Positions 34,125 through 47,500 of a stretch of DNA of 64,000 nucleotides are shown here, piece after piece; position 1 is the stretch's first letter; each line of letters begins with the position of its first letter. The stretch is from assembly GCF_014205015.1 (NCBI RefSeq), contig NZ_JACHMO010000001.1, positions 3,968,001 to 4,032,000 of the forward strand. The letters run 5' to 3'. Source of the stretch: Saccharothrix ecbatanensis (lineage in GTDB: Bacteria; Actinomycetota; Actinomycetes; Mycobacteriales; Pseudonocardiaceae). Position numbers and translations under genes: made by a program. The notes beneath the pieces were generated by a model, which did no database searches, was not told the origin of the DNA, and saw only the letters and a list, made by a program, of their open reading frames with translations.

Positions 34125-35243
34125 TCAGCTACTGACGGTGTCGTCGACTTCGGCCTCCGCCACCGGCCCGGTGGGAGCACCGAGGCCGCAGTGCGGGCAC
34201 TCCCCGCGCCGGCGCAGGTAGTACGCGACGGTCGCGGCCCCGAGTGCGACACCCCACAACGGCCACAGCAGGCCGGGACCGAGCATCCCCCAGTCCTGGG
34301 GGTCGATGCCCCGGCTGAAGGCCATCCTGACCTCCATGATCCCGGCGGGGATGATGGACACCGTCACGAGTGCGGCCGGAACCATCGCCAGCGCGAGCGG
34401 CACGCGCTTGCCCTTCTTGAACCAGATCCAGCGGGGATAGACCTCGCCCCAGCGCTGGATCAGCCCGATGGTGAGCACCGCACCGCCGATGGCCATCAGC
34501 GCGATGGCCAAGCCGCCGATGAACATGCCGGAATCCACGTTCTCGTCGTAGAACGATTGCGGGATACCCAGCGGGATGCCCATCGCCCACGCGATCCGGG
34601 TCACCGCGTAGAGCAGCGGGACCGCCACGGCCACCGCCACCGCCCACCGGCCCCATCGCCGGGCCGCCTCCGGGCTGGTCCACTGCCCGCTATGAGTTCC
34701 GCGGCCACAGTGGAGGCACACCTGCTTGACTCGGCGTGAGTACGCCAGCGCGGCCAATGCCCACAACAGCCCGCCGAGAACGATGACGACCAGGTTGATC
34801 CGCGGCCAGGGCACCAGGTCGGCGACGGTGAAGCCGCCGGGCACTCCGGTGAACGCCCAGATCGGGATGAACGGCACCCGGGTCAGCAGCATCAGCACCC
34901 GGAAGTCCGGGATCACCAGGGCGAGCGTGACCGCGACCACACCGGCGAAGCCGAGCATCAGCTTGGCGAAGACGCCACGCCCGTGTCCCCGGGCCATCAA
35001 CACGCCGATGACCGCGCCTGCCAGGCCGAGACCGGCGATGATCGGCCCACCCACGCCCGGGTTCGTGCCGGCCAGCAAGGAGAACGCGTCGTCGGCTTCC
35101 GGATCGTAGCCGCGCCCGAAAGGGAAACCGCTGCCGCCGACCGCCCAGTACAGCCCTAGGCAGCCGTAGACCAACGACCACATCGCAGCCGCGTAGCCGG
35201 ACCACACCGGCCACCGTAACCACGCGGCCGAGGAGCGCTTCAT
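34125..35243 (-). CDS. Multi-pass membrane protein with two CxxC pairs
   Basis: 372-aa membrane protein of unknown function. Roughly eight hydrophobic segments are visible (SGYAAAMWSLVYGCLGLYWAV, GPIIAGLGLAGAVIGVLM, AGVVAVTLALVIP, LVVIVLGGLLWALAALAY and others). Two short soluble pieces each carry a CxxC: VCLHCGRG in the middle and ECPHCGLG at the very C-terminus, like the halves of a zinc ribbon or redox site. ATG at 35243 with AAGGAG. Located between the acyltransferase and the NRPS genes; a role in export or self-protection is possible but not shown by sequence. Confidence 0.7.
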   Translation of the reverse strand: MKRSSAAWLRWPVWSGYAAAMWSLVYGCLGLYWAVGGSGFPFGRGYDPEADDAFSLLAGTNPGVGGPIIAGLGLAGAVIGVLMARGHGRGVFAKLMLGFAGVVAVTLALVIPDFRVLMLLTRVPFIPIWAFTGVPGGFTVADLVPWPRINLVVIVLGGLLWALAALAYSRRVKQVCLHCGRGTHSGQWTSPEAARRWGRWAVAVAVAVPLLYAVTRIAWAMGIPLGIPQSFYDENVDSGMFIGGLAIALMAIGGAVLTIGLIQRWGEVYPRWIWFKKGKRVPLALAMVPAALVTVSIIPAGIMEVRMAFSRGIDPQDWGMLGPGLLWPLWGVALGAATVAYYLRRRGECPHCGLGAPTGPVAEAEVDDTVSS

Positions 35244-35545
35244 CCAGGATCTCCTTCGCTCTGCTGTCACCGGATCCACCTTGCCATAGGCTTCTTACAG
35301 GGAAGCATCCCCCCAAAGGGTATGAGCGCTTCCCCCGCATGGCCCCACGCATGCCGCAATTGCGGCGCGCACGGCTGAGATCCGGAGCCGCCACGTGAGC
35401 GGACTCCGGATCCCACCACCGTGACCGGCAGTTCGGCGAGGACACGCGCCAGACGGGCCTGTCGTGACCCGCGTGGGCGACCGGCAGGATGGATGTCCGG
35501 TGTTTCGTAAGTCTCAATCGTGAACACGGGCTTCCGAAGTGCCGC
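35244..35545. other. Intergenic region downstream of the terminal NRPS gene
   Basis: No supported gene; an 86-codon reverse frame (35267-35527) lacks a ribosome site and protein-like composition. It contains a perfect 14-bp palindrome GCCGCAATTGCGGC (35353-35366) and a 9-bp inverted repeat GATCCGGAG/CTCCGGATC (35379-35412), which may end the NRPS transcript. The promoter of the CxxC membrane protein should lie between 35250 and 35330. Confidence 0.5.
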
Positions 35546-38500
35546 CTAGAGCTCCGCCAGCCGCTCGGTCAGGATGCGGCCCACGTCTGCGACCGGTCCG
35601 GCCTGCAACAGCCGTCTGTGTTCACAGTGCACGGACTCCGTGATGATCTGGCCCGCCACGAACGGCCGGAGCTGATCGACCCTCGTCCGAACCTCCTGTC
35701 CGGCCTGATCGAGATCGGGGGTGGCGACGATGAGCAGCAGGTCGCCGTCGAAGACATCGGGCATGTGGCCGACGGCGAGCTTCCAGTTGTTGTCGGACAC
35801 CTGACCGATCCGCATGATCAGCTCTTCGTCGAAGGTCGCCAGCGGGCTTCCCTCGGCGCGCAGCGCCGCCATCACCTTGGCGTGCTCAAGCGGGCCTGGG
35901 CCGAACATGTCGAGTTCCAGGCCGACGAAGTCGAGCAACGCGGTCAGGATGTTCTGCTGGTCGGTCGCGGTTTTCTGGCCCTCGATCATCTCGGCCGTCA
36001 TCGGCGGTTGGTCGATGTTGACCAGCAGCGCGACCCGCTCACCCCGGCCGCGCAGGCGGGTGGCGATCTCGTGCGCCAGCAGCCCTCCCATCGACCAGCC
36101 GAGCAGGTGATAGGGGCCGTCCGGCTGCACCGTGCGGATGTGCGCGATGTAGTCGTCCGCCATCTCCCGCAGCGAGCGCGGCAGCTCCTCCTCGTGCGCC
36201 AGTCCCCTGGGCTGGATCGCGTAGACGGGACGGTCAGCCGGGACGTGCCGCAGGAGACCCGCGTACATCCAGCCGAGGCTGCCGACCGCGTGGAGGCAGA
36301 ACAGGGGCGGCCGGTCGCCCGCGGTGCGCAACGGCAGCAGGACGTCCAGGCCACCGGGCTTGTCACCGTCCGAGTCGCCGTCGCCGAGCAGGCCGAGCAG
36401 GCCGATCGGCGTCGGCGCCAGGAACAGGCTGCGGTTGGACACGCCCGTGCCGAACACCGAGCGGATTCGGCTGGTCAGCTGGATCCCCAGGATGCTGTCA
36501 CCGCCGAGTTCGAAGAAGCCGTCGTCCAGCCCGACCTTCGACACCCCGAGCACCTCGGCGAACAGCCGGCAGAGCAGTTCCTCCCGCGGCGTGCGCGGTC
36601 CACGTCCCCCGCTGTCCACGTCGAATTCGGGTGCCGGCAGCGCCTTGCGGTCGAGTTTTCCGTTCGGCGTCAAGGGGAAGCGATCGAGCGTGACGAATAC
36701 CGCGGGCACCATGTAGTCGGGCAGCGTGGCGCCGACGTGACCGCGCAAGGCGGCGGAGTCGACAGCCCCGCCCGAGGGCACGACATAGCCGACGAGCCGC
36801 TTGTCCCCTGGCCGGACCTCGTGCACGAGCACGGCGGCCTTGGCCACCGCCGGATGCGCGGCGAGGGCGGTCTCGATCTCACCGAGCTCGATCCGGAAAC
36901 CGCGGACCTTCACCTGGTGGTCCACCCGGCCGAGGTAGTCCAGCTTGCCGTCCCGTGCCCACCTGGCCAGGTCGCCGGTGCGGTACATGCGCGCGCCCGG
37001 AGCGCCGTACGGGTCGGCCACGAACCGTTCCGCGGTCAGCGCGGGCCGGTTGAGGTAGCCCCGGGTCACGCCGCCGCCCGCGATGTACAGCTCCCCCGGG
37101 ACGGTGGCGGGCACCAGCCTCAGGTTGGCGTCCAGGATGCGCACGGCGGTGTTCCAGATCGGCCGGCCGATCGTCGGCGCGCCGGGCCGGTCGTCGAGCG
37201 CGGCCGCGGTCGAATAGACCGTGGTTTCCGTCGGGGCGTAAGCGTTCGTGACCTCCCTGGCGACCTCGCGCATCGCCGCGGCTTGACCGACGGGCAGTGC
37301 CTCGCCCCCCACCAGCATCCGCAGCCCGCGCAGACGCTCGGCGTCGTGGTCGAGCATGACCTGCCACAGCGACGGCGTGGCCTGCATGAACGTCACCCCG
37401 GTGCGCCCCATCAAGTCCGTCAACGCCTGCGGATCCAGGACTGTGTCCTTGTCCGCGACCACCACACCGGCACCGGAGATCAGCGGCAGGTAGAGGTCGA
37501 CCGCGGCGATGTCGAACGCGATGGTCGTCACCGCGAGCAGCCGGTCGTCCTGGTCCATCGGGAAACGCGACGCCATGGACAGCAGCATGCTGGACAGCCC
37601 GGCGTGTGGCACCACGACGCCCTTGGGCCTGCCGGTCGACCCGGACGTGTAGATCACATGCGCCGGATGCGCTCCCGCCACGCGGACCGCGGGATCGGTA
37701 CCCGGGCCGGTCAGGCTGAGCTGATCCAGCCGCAGGGTGGGAACGTCGCAGGCCATGGAACGGTCGGTCACCAGCAGCACGGGATCGGCGTCGTCGAGCA
37801 TGTACCCGATCCGCTCCGCGGGGTAGTCCGGGTCGAGCGGCAGGTAGCCCGCACCGGTCTTGAGCACCGCGAGCAGGGTGACCACGAGCCCAGCCGACCG
37901 GGACACGGCCACCGCGACGAACCGCTCCGGCCTGGCGCCGCGCGAGATCAGCTCGTGGGCCAGCTGGTTCGCCTTGGTGTCAAGTTCCCGGTAGGTCAGC
38001 TCGGTTCCGCCCGCGATCAGCGCGGTCGCCGTGGGCGTCCGCTCGGTCTGGGCCCGGATCAGTTCCGCCACGGTCAGCGCGGGCACGGCCACCGACGTGT
38101 CGTTCCAGCCGGTCAGCAGCTGCTCGCGCTCGTCGGTGGCCAACAACTCGGCCGAACCGATGCGCTGGTCGGGATCCGCGGCCATCGCGGTGAGCAGCCG
38201 CACCAGCCGGTCGGCCATGGTCCGCACGGTGTCCCGGTCGAACAGGTCGAGGTTGAAGCCGATGCTGCCGAGAACTGCGCCGTGCTCACCGTCGGTGAAG
38301 TCGAACGACAGGTCGAACTGGGCTGTGTCCTCCGGCATCGGCTGCGGCGCGAGCGTGAGCCCCGGCAGGCTGAGGTCCTCCTGCGCGTTGGCCTGGTAGC
38401 TGACCATGATCTGGAATAGCGGGTTGCGCGCCAGCGAACGAACCGGGTTGAGCTCCTCGACCAGGCGATCGAACGGCACGTCCTGGTTGGCGTGGGCGGC

Positions 38501-41500
38501 CAGGTCGGTGGCCCGCACCCGGGCCAGCAGTTCCCGGAACGACGGGTCGCCGGAGGTGTCCGTACGCAGCACGATCGTGTTGACGAAGAATCCGATCAGG
38601 TCGTCGAGCGCCTCGTCGGTCCGTCCTGCGACCGTCGTGCCCAGCGGGATGTCCGTGCCCGCGCCGAGCCTGGTCAGCAACGCCGCGACGGCGGTGCGCA
38701 CCACCATGAAGGCACTCGTGCCCGTCACCTTCGCGAGCTTGGTCAGGCCCGGACCGACCTCCGCCGGAATCGGCACCGCCACCACGTCTCCCCTGGTCCC
38801 GGCCACGGCCGGACGGGGGCGGTCGGTGGGCAGCGCCAGCTCCTCCGGCAGCCCGGCGAGCGCCGAGCGCCAGTGGCCGAGCTGGCGGGAGATGGCACTG
38901 TCCCGATCGTCTTCGCTGCCCAGCACCTGACGCTGCCAAAGTGCGTAGTCGGCGTACTGCACCGGCAACGGTGCGAACTCCGGCACCGCACCACGTACGC
39001 GCGCCGCGTACGCGACGCCGATGTCGCGCGCGAGTGGCCCCATGGACGCGTGGTCGCCCGCGATGTGGTGCAGCACAAGGAGAAGCACGTGGTCCCGAGG
39101 CCCGAGTGCGAAGAGGAACGCCCGCAGCGGGATCTCGGTGGACAGGTCGAAACCACGACCTGCCTCGGCCACGAGCGACTCGGCCAGTCGGTCCGGGTCC
39201 GCCTCCCGGACGACCATGTCGATTCCGGCATCCGTGACGTGCTGCCGCGGGACGCCATCGGTGTGCGGGAACGTCGTGCGCAGGCTCTCGTGCCTGGCCA
39301 CCACGTCCCCGAGCGCCAAATTCATCGCGGTCGCGTCCAGCTCGCCGATCAGCCGGACCGCGAGCGGGATGTTGTACTGGCCGTCCGTGCCGTCCATGTT
39401 GTTGATGAACCACAACCGGCGCTGTGCGTACGACAGCGGCAACACCTCGGGCCGCTCGGCCGGTGCCAGTGGCGGGCGTGCGGCGGCCGCACCGGCCAGC
39501 GCTTCCGCCAGACTGGCGACCGTCGGCGCGTCGAACACGGCTCGCACCGGCAGCTCACTGCCCAACTCGGCACGGATCCGGTTGACCAGCCTGGTCGCGG
39601 TGAGCGAGTGCCCGCCCAGAGCGAAGAAGTCGTCGTCGATGCTCACCGACCCGACCGCGAGCACCTCGGCGAACAGTTCGCAGAGCGCGCGTTCCGCCGG
39701 TGTCCTCGGCGGGCGTCCGTCCCCGGCAGCCCCGAGTTCGGGCTTCGGCAGCGCGCGCCGGTCGACCTTGCCGTTCCGGTCGAGCGGCAGGCTGTCGAGG
39801 GCCACGAACACCGAAGGGACCATGTGCTCGGGCAGCCTGTCACGCAGCCAGTCCCGCAGCGCACCGATGTCCAGATCCGACCGGACCGCCAGGTAGCCGA
39901 CCAGCCTGTGCCCGCCGGAGCCGTCGTCCTGGGCCACCACCGCCGCCCGGCCGACCGCGTCGTGCGCGGCCAGCACCGACTCGATCTCCCCGGGCTCGAC
40001 CCGGAAGCCGCGCACCTTGACCTGGTCGTCGGCCCGCCCGGCGAACTCCAGCTGTCCGTCCGCCGTCCACGACACCAGGTCGCCGGTGCGGTACATCCGA
40101 GCGCCCGGCGGGCCGAAGGGATTCGCCACGAACCGCTCGGCGGTCGTCCCGCTCGCGTTCAGGTAGCCACGGGCCAGTCCGTCTCCGGCGATGTACAACT
40201 CCGCCCGGACGCCCGGCGCCACCGGACGCAGCCAACCGTCCAGGACGTAGACCTGGACGTTCCAGAGCGGACTTCCGATCGGCGGCCGCACCGCCCCCGA
40301 CAGTGGCAAGCTCATCGTCGCGGCCACCGTCGTCTCGGTCGGTCCGTACGTGTTGACCATCAGGCGGTCTGCCGACCACTGCGAGACGACGTCCGGCGGG
40401 CACGGCTCCGCGCCGACCGCGATGGACCGCAGCGAAGGCGAAGGCGGCAACGTGCCGAGCATGCCCGGGGTCAGCTGGACGTGGGTGACCCCGGTGCGCT
40501 CGATGATCTCCGCCAGCTCGGCGCCGACCGGGACCCCGCTGCCCGGCAGCACAAGCGTTCCACCTGCCGACAACGTCATCGCGATGTCCGCGACGGATGG
40601 GTCGAAGCTGGGTGACACCAACTGGAGCACACGGCTTCCCTCGGTGACGGCCAGGCGTTCCGCGTGCGCTCCCGCCATACCCGCGAGGCCGGCGTGCGTC
40701 ACGACAACGCCCTTGGGCCGTCCGGTCGAACCGGACGTGTAGATCACGTACGCCGCTTGCCCCGGCGACAACACCGTGGCCGGATCGTCGGTGGACCGGC
40801 CGGTCACGTCGAGCCGCTCGGTGATCACCGTTGCCACTCGCGCGTCGGTCAGCATGAGCTCGACCCGTTCGGCCGGATGTCCCGGATCCACGGGCAGGTA
40901 CGCGGCGCCTGCCTTCAGCACGCCGAGCACCGCCGCGAGCCACTCCGGCGACCGCGCCATCCGCACCGCGACAACCTCATCCGGCCGGACTCCCTGACCG
41001 GCGAGGAAATGCGCGTACTGATTGGCCCGCGCGCCGAGCTGCCCGTAGGTCCACTCCTCGCCGGAGGTCGCGTCGTGCACGGCGACCGAACCCGCACTAC
41101 GCCGGACTTGGGTCTCGAACAGGTCGAGCAGCGTCGCCGCGCCCACGTCGTGGGCGGTGTCGTTCCACGTGACGAGCACCTTCCGGCGTTCGTCGTCGGT
41201 CAACGGGTCGATACCGGCGACCGGGCACAGCGGGTCGGCGATGAACGCGTCCACCAGCCGCATGAGCTTCGCCGCCAGGGACTCGACGTCGAACAGACCC
41301 GGCCGGTGGTGCAGCGTCAGGACGGTCGATCCGGCGTCGCTCGACGTCGCCAGCGCGAGCGGGTAGTGGGTGCCGTCCTGGATGCGCACATCGGACACGC
41401 CCAGACCGTGCGCGGCCTCGTGCAGGCCGTCGGCGTCCAGCGGCTGGTTCTCGAAAACCGTCGCGGTGTCGAACAGTTCACCCGTGCCCGCCAGCCGCTG

Positions 41501-44500
41501 GATCTCAGCCAAGCCGAGGTACTGGTGGTCGAGCAGTTCGGCCTGCCTGCGCTGCAACCGGTTCAGCACATCGAGGACGGTGTCGCCGGGCTCGGTGCGG
41601 ACGCGGACCGGCAGGGTGTTGATGAACAGCCCCACCATCCGGCCCGCGCCGGGCATCTCGGCGGGCCTGCCGTTGACGGTCTCACCGAAGACGACGTCGG
41701 CCCGGCCGGTCAAGCCGCACAGCAACAGTCCCCACAGCCCTTGCACCACGAGGTTCTTCGTCAGGCCGTGCCGCCGGGCTTGCGCGGTGAACGCGATCGC
41801 CTTGTCCTCGGTGAGCCGCAACCGCGTCGACTCGGATCGCACCACGGGCCCGCCCGCGGCAGGCGCCGCGACAAGTGTCGGTTCCACCGGACCTTCGAGT
41901 GCGTCCCGCCACGCCCGCTCGGCCGCGTGCCGGTCTCGACCGGCGATCCACGCGAGGTAGTCGCGGTACGGCGGGACCGGGGGCAGCGCCGAGTCGTCAC
42001 CACGGCTGCCGTACAGCTCGAACAGCTCACCCAGCACGATCGGGCCCGACCAGCCGTCGAGCACGATGTGGTGGTTGGTGAACAGCAGCCGGTGTTCCCC
42101 GGCGCCCAGCTTGACCAGTGTGAACCGGACCAGCGGCGACTGCCGCGGATCGAACCGCCCGGCCAGGTCGGCGGCGAGCAACCGATCCAGCTCGGTGGCC
42201 CGCCGCGCCGGGTCCAACTCGCTGAGATCGGCCTCGTGCCACGGAACCTCGACCGCGCGCGGGATCACCTGCACCGCCTGGCCGGTCCCGTCCGAGTGGA
42301 ACGCCGCCCGCAGGTTGTCGTGCCTGCGCAGCAACGCCTCGGCCGCGTCCCGCAACACGCCCACGTCGAGCGAGCCGTGCAGGTCGATCACGGTCTGGAC
42401 GTTGTACATGTCGGCGCCGCGGTTGTCGTACAGCGCGTGGAAGAGCAAGCCTTCCTGCAAGGGAGACAGCGGCAGCACGTCGGCCATCCCCGGCCGCTCG
42501 CGCTCCAGGTCGTCGATCTCGTTCTGCGACAACGACACCAACGGCAGGTCGGACGGCGCGAAGCCGCCGCCGTCCGCGCTGACAAGGGCTTCCAGCGCAC
42601 CGAACCAGGCATCGGCCAGTTCCCGGGCCCGCACCTCGGTCAGCAGTTCGCCCGGCCAGCTCCAGTCCGCGACCAAGCGCGGCCCGTCGGGGTAGTTCAC
42701 TGTCATCGCGTTGACGTTGACAGCGTGCGGCAGCGCCATTCCCGCGTCGGCGGGCACGCCTGCCGGTCCCTGTTCGTCCTCGTTCTCGTCCGTGGCCGTG
42801 CCCATCCGACCGAGGTAGTTGAAACCGATCTGCGGACCGGCGTACCGGGCCAGCGCGGGCGAGGTCTGCGGGTTGAGGTACCGCAGCATGCCGTAGCCGA
42901 TGCCGTGGTCCGGAATGGCGCGCAGCTGCTCCTTCACCCGGTTCACCGCGGCCTCGACGCCGTCGGCGCCCGGATCGAGCCGGACCGGGTACGAGCTGGT
43001 GAACCAGCCGACCGTCCTGGACAGGTCGGTCCCCGGGAAGATCTCCTCCCGGCCGTGCCCTTCGAGCCCGATGAGGACAGCCGGTTCCGTGCTCTCCCGC
43101 CAGCCGTTCACCGCGAGAGCCAGCGCGGCCAGCAGGACGTCGTTGATCCCGGCGTGGAATGCAGCCGGCACCTTCCCCAGCAGGGGTTCGGTCACCGCGG
43201 CGGGCAGGACGAGCCGCAGGTGGCTCGCCGAGCCGAAGGTGTCCTTCGCCGGATCGAGCGGCCGCTCGGTGATCATCGGCTCCCGGGTGCCGAGAATCTC
43301 CCGCCAGGTCGCCAGTTCCCGCATCCGGGCCGGTGAACTCGCTTCCTCGGCCAGCTGCCTGGCCCAGGCCCGCAACGATGTGCCCACCGGCGCCAGCCGC
43401 ACCGGACGACCCGCGAGCAGGGCGTTGACGGCCTCTTCCAGGTCGGGCAGCAGGATCCGCCACGACACGCCGTCGACCACCAGGTGGTGCGCGACGATCG
43501 TCAGGTGCCCGGTCCTGCCCGGACCGGCGTCGAACCAGACGCATTGCAGCATCACGCCGTCGTCCGGATTCAGTCGCCGCTGTGCGGCGTCGACGTCGGC
43601 GGCATCGAGCCCGGAGGTGACCCGGTGGACCACATCCGCCGCGCGCACCGCCCCGGTCGGTGCGATCTCCAGCGACCACCCGAAGTCGTCGCCGAGCCGC
43701 GTCAACGTCGTCCGCAGCGCGTCGTGATGGTCAAGCAGTGCCTGCACCGCGGCATGCACGGTCTTCTCGTCCGCATCGGCGGGCACGTCGGCGGTCACCG
43801 TCTGGTTGAAGTGCTCGATCCGCCCGCCGCTCTCCCGCAGCCAGTGCATGATCGGTGTCAGCGGGACGTCGCCGACGCCGTCCGAAGTGTCCGGTACAGG
43901 CGTTTCCACCGCAGCGCTCGCCCGTGCGACCGCGGCGAGAGCCTCGGGCGTCTTGTGCATGAACACGTCCCGGGGGCTGAAGACCAGCCCGGCGGCGCGG
44001 GCCCGTGCGACCAGCTGCATCGAGACGATGCTGTCGCCGCCCAGTTCGAAGAAGTTGTCGTCCACCCCGGCCTTGGGCACGCCCAGCACTTCCGCGAACA
44101 GCCGGCAGAGCAGCTCCTCCTGCTCGTCACGGGGTTCCCGCGAACCGGTCCCGCCGGCGAACTCCGGCGCGGGCAGCGCCTTGGTGTCGAGCTTGCCGTT
44201 GACCGTCATCGGGAACGTGTCCATCGGCACGACCGCGGCCGGAACCATGTGCTCCGGCAACGCTGTGGCGACGTGCGCGCGCAGCACCCGGCTGTCGACG
44301 TCGCGGCCGGCGGCCGCAACGACGTACGCCACGAGCCGGCGACGGCCCGGCTGGTCCTCGCGGGGCACCACCGCGACCCGGTCCACGTCCGGGTGCGCCG
44401 CCAGCACGGACTCGATCTCACCCGGCTCCACGCGGAAACCGCGGATCTTCACCTGGTTGTCGGCCCGACCGACGTAGTCCAGCTGACCGTCGGACCGCCA

Positions 44501-47500
44501 GCGGGCCAGGTCTCCCGTCCGGTACAGCCTGCCGCCCGCCGGGCCGAACGGATCTGCGACGAACCGTTCGGCGGTCAGTCCCGGCCGGTTGAGGTAACCC
44601 CGGGCCAGCGCCGGGCCGCCGACGTACAGCTCACCCACCACACCGACCGCGACCGGCCGCAGGGCCTTGTCCAGCACATGGGCACGTGCGTTCCACAGTG
44701 GACGGCCGATCGGCGGCACGCCCTCGGTCAGCGGGTCGCTGATGGACGCGCACACGGTGGTCTCGGTGGGGCCGTAGGCGTTGACCATCAGGCGGCCCGG
44801 AGCGAACCTCGCCACGAGTTCGGGCGAGCACGCCTCACCGCACGGCATCAGCGCCATCCCGTCGGGCAGCGCGTCGGCGGACAGCACCGACAGCGCGACC
44901 GGCGGGAGCATCGCGTGCGTGACGTTCTGCTCCTTGAGCAGCCGGGACAGCTCCGGGCCGGGCAGGAGCCGGTCCGGCGAGGCCAGCACGAGCGCGCCAC
45001 CGACCAGGATGGTCGCCGACATCTCCGAGAACGCCGCGTCGAACGCGGGCGAGGCGAACTGGAGCATCCGGCTGCCCGGCCCGACCTGGAAGATGGTCGA
45101 CTCGCCGATGCCCAGGCCGGCGACCCCGGTGTGGGAGACCACCACGCCCTTGGGCCTGCCGGTCGAGCCCGAGGTGTAGATGACGTACGCCGCGCTCTCC
45201 AACGGAACCGCCACCGCGCCGGGCAACGGCTTGGCGTCGAACGGCTTGTCCAGCAGGATCACGTCGGCCCTCGTCGCGGGCAGATCGATGTCGCCTTGTG
45301 TGATCAACGCGGCCGGGCGTGCATCGTCGAGGATGTACGCCAGCCGTTCGGCCGGGTAGTTCGGGTCGAGCGGGACGTAGGCGGCGCCGGCCTTGAGCAC
45401 CGCGAGCAGCGCGACATGGAAGTCCACGGACCGCGGCAGGGCGATCGCGACGTAGTCCTCGACCCCGATCCCCCGCCCGGCCAGCACCCCGGCGAGGTGG
45501 TTCGCGCGGTCGTCCAGGTCGGCGTAGGTCACCACGGTGTCGCCGGACACCAGGACCGGCGCGTCCGGCGTGGCCGCTGCCTGGACCTCGAACAACTGCG
45601 GGAACGTCAACGCCGGCACGTCGTGTGCCGAGTCGTTCCACTCCGACAGCTGGGAGTGCTCCGCGTCGGACAGCAGATCCACCCGGCAGGCAGGCAGATC
45701 GGGGTGCGTGGCGAACGTCTCCAGGACGCGGAGGAACCGGGCCGCCATCGTCTCGATCGCGGCGTCGTCCAGCAGATCCGGCCGGTACGACAGGTACATC
45801 GCCAGGTCGTCGCCGCGCTGGGTCGCGGCCAGGCCGAGCGGGTAGTGGGCGGCGTCCTCCACTGCCGCGTCGAGAACTCCCAGCTGCCGGCTGGAGGTCT
45901 CCAGCGTCTCCATGTCGACCGGGTAGTTCTCGAACACGACGATCGTGTCGAACAGCTCGCCCGCCCCGGCCAGCCGGGCCACGTCGGTCAGGCTCAGGTA
46001 CTGGTGCGCCAGCAAGCCGGACTGTTGGCGTTGCAGCCCGGCGAACAGGTCGGCGAGCGGGGCGGCCGGGTCGATGCGCACCCGGACGGGCAGCGTGTTG
46101 ATGAACAGGCCCAGCATCTTCTCCACGCCGGGCAGCTCCGGCGGGCGTCCGGACACGGTCGCGCCGAACACCACGTCGTCGCGGCCGGTCAGGTGGCTGA
46201 GCATGAGCGCCCAGGCGCCCTGCACCAGGGTGTTCACTGTGAGACCGCTACGGCGTGCGGCTGCGGCGACGCCAGTGGACAACTCGCGGGGCAGATCCAG
46301 GTTCCACCGCTTCGGCGGGGCCTGGTCGCGAGCCGGGTCCGCGGGCACGACCAGCGTGGGGTCGCCCAGGCCGGCGAGCACTTCGCGCCACACCTGCTCG
46401 CTCGCGCGAACGTCCTGCTTGGCCATCCAGGCGAGGTAGTCGCGGTACGGCGTGACGGCAGGCAGGGTCGTGTCGTCGCCACGTTCGTTGTACAGCTCGA
46501 ACAACTCGCCGATCAGCAGCGGCATGGACCAGCCGTCGACGAGGATGTGGTGCACCGTGATCACGAACCGGTGCCGGTCCTCGGCGAGGCGGATCACCAT
46601 GCAGCGCACCATGGGCGGTCGAGCCAGGTCGAACCGGGTCGCGCGGTCCTCGGCGAGCAGCCTGCCGAGTTCGGCACTGCGGTCGGCGTCGGCCCACCCG
46701 GTCAGGTCGACCTCGGTCCACGGCATCTCCACCGCACCCGGGATCACCTGCCACGCCTGTCCCTCGTCACCCGTCACGAAGTACGCCCGGAGGTTGTCGT
46801 GCCTGCGCAAGACGGTCTCGACCGCGCCCCGCAGCACCGCCGAGTCGACCGCTCCGCTGAGTTCGAGCGCGGCCTGGATCGTGTAGACGTCCGAGGCCCG
46901 CTCGTCGTAGTGCGCGTGGAAGTGCAAGCCCTGTTGCAGCGGCGCCAACGGCAGGACGTCGGTGATATCCGGCCGGGCGGCCTCCAGCCGGTCGATCTGC
47001 TGCTGGGTGATGCTCACCAGCGGCAGATCGGACGGGGTCAGGCCGCCCTCGCCGGTCCGCTCGCCGAGCGACCGGAGTTCTTCGGCCCACAACGTGTTCA
47101 GCGCGAGCACTTGGGCGTCGTCGAGCAGCTCACCCGACCACGTCCAGGTCGCCACCAGCCGCCGGCCGTCGGGGAACCGCTGGGCCATGACGTTGAGTTC
47201 CAGCGCGTGCCCGAGCGGCATGTCCGCGTCCGCGGCCCCTGCCATGTCGTGGATGCCGCTGTCCGGCTCCTCCTCCGCCTCCCCATAGCGGCCGAGGTAG
47301 TTGAACGCGATCTGCGGGTCGGCGAACCGCGCGAGCGCCCCGGCGGTGTCCGGGTTGAGCCACCGGAGGAGGCCGAAACCCATGCCCTTGTCCGGGATCG
47401 CGCGGAGCTGTTCCTTCACCGTCTTCAGCGAGCCACCGGAATCGATCGCCACCGGGTAGGCACTGGTGAACCAGCCCACGGTCCGGGACACGTCGGCGCC

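Noticed and set aside
35267..35527. 86-codon ORF upstream of the CxxC membrane protein
   Set aside because: No ribosome site, no family pattern, overlaps two palindromes; treated as intergenic.
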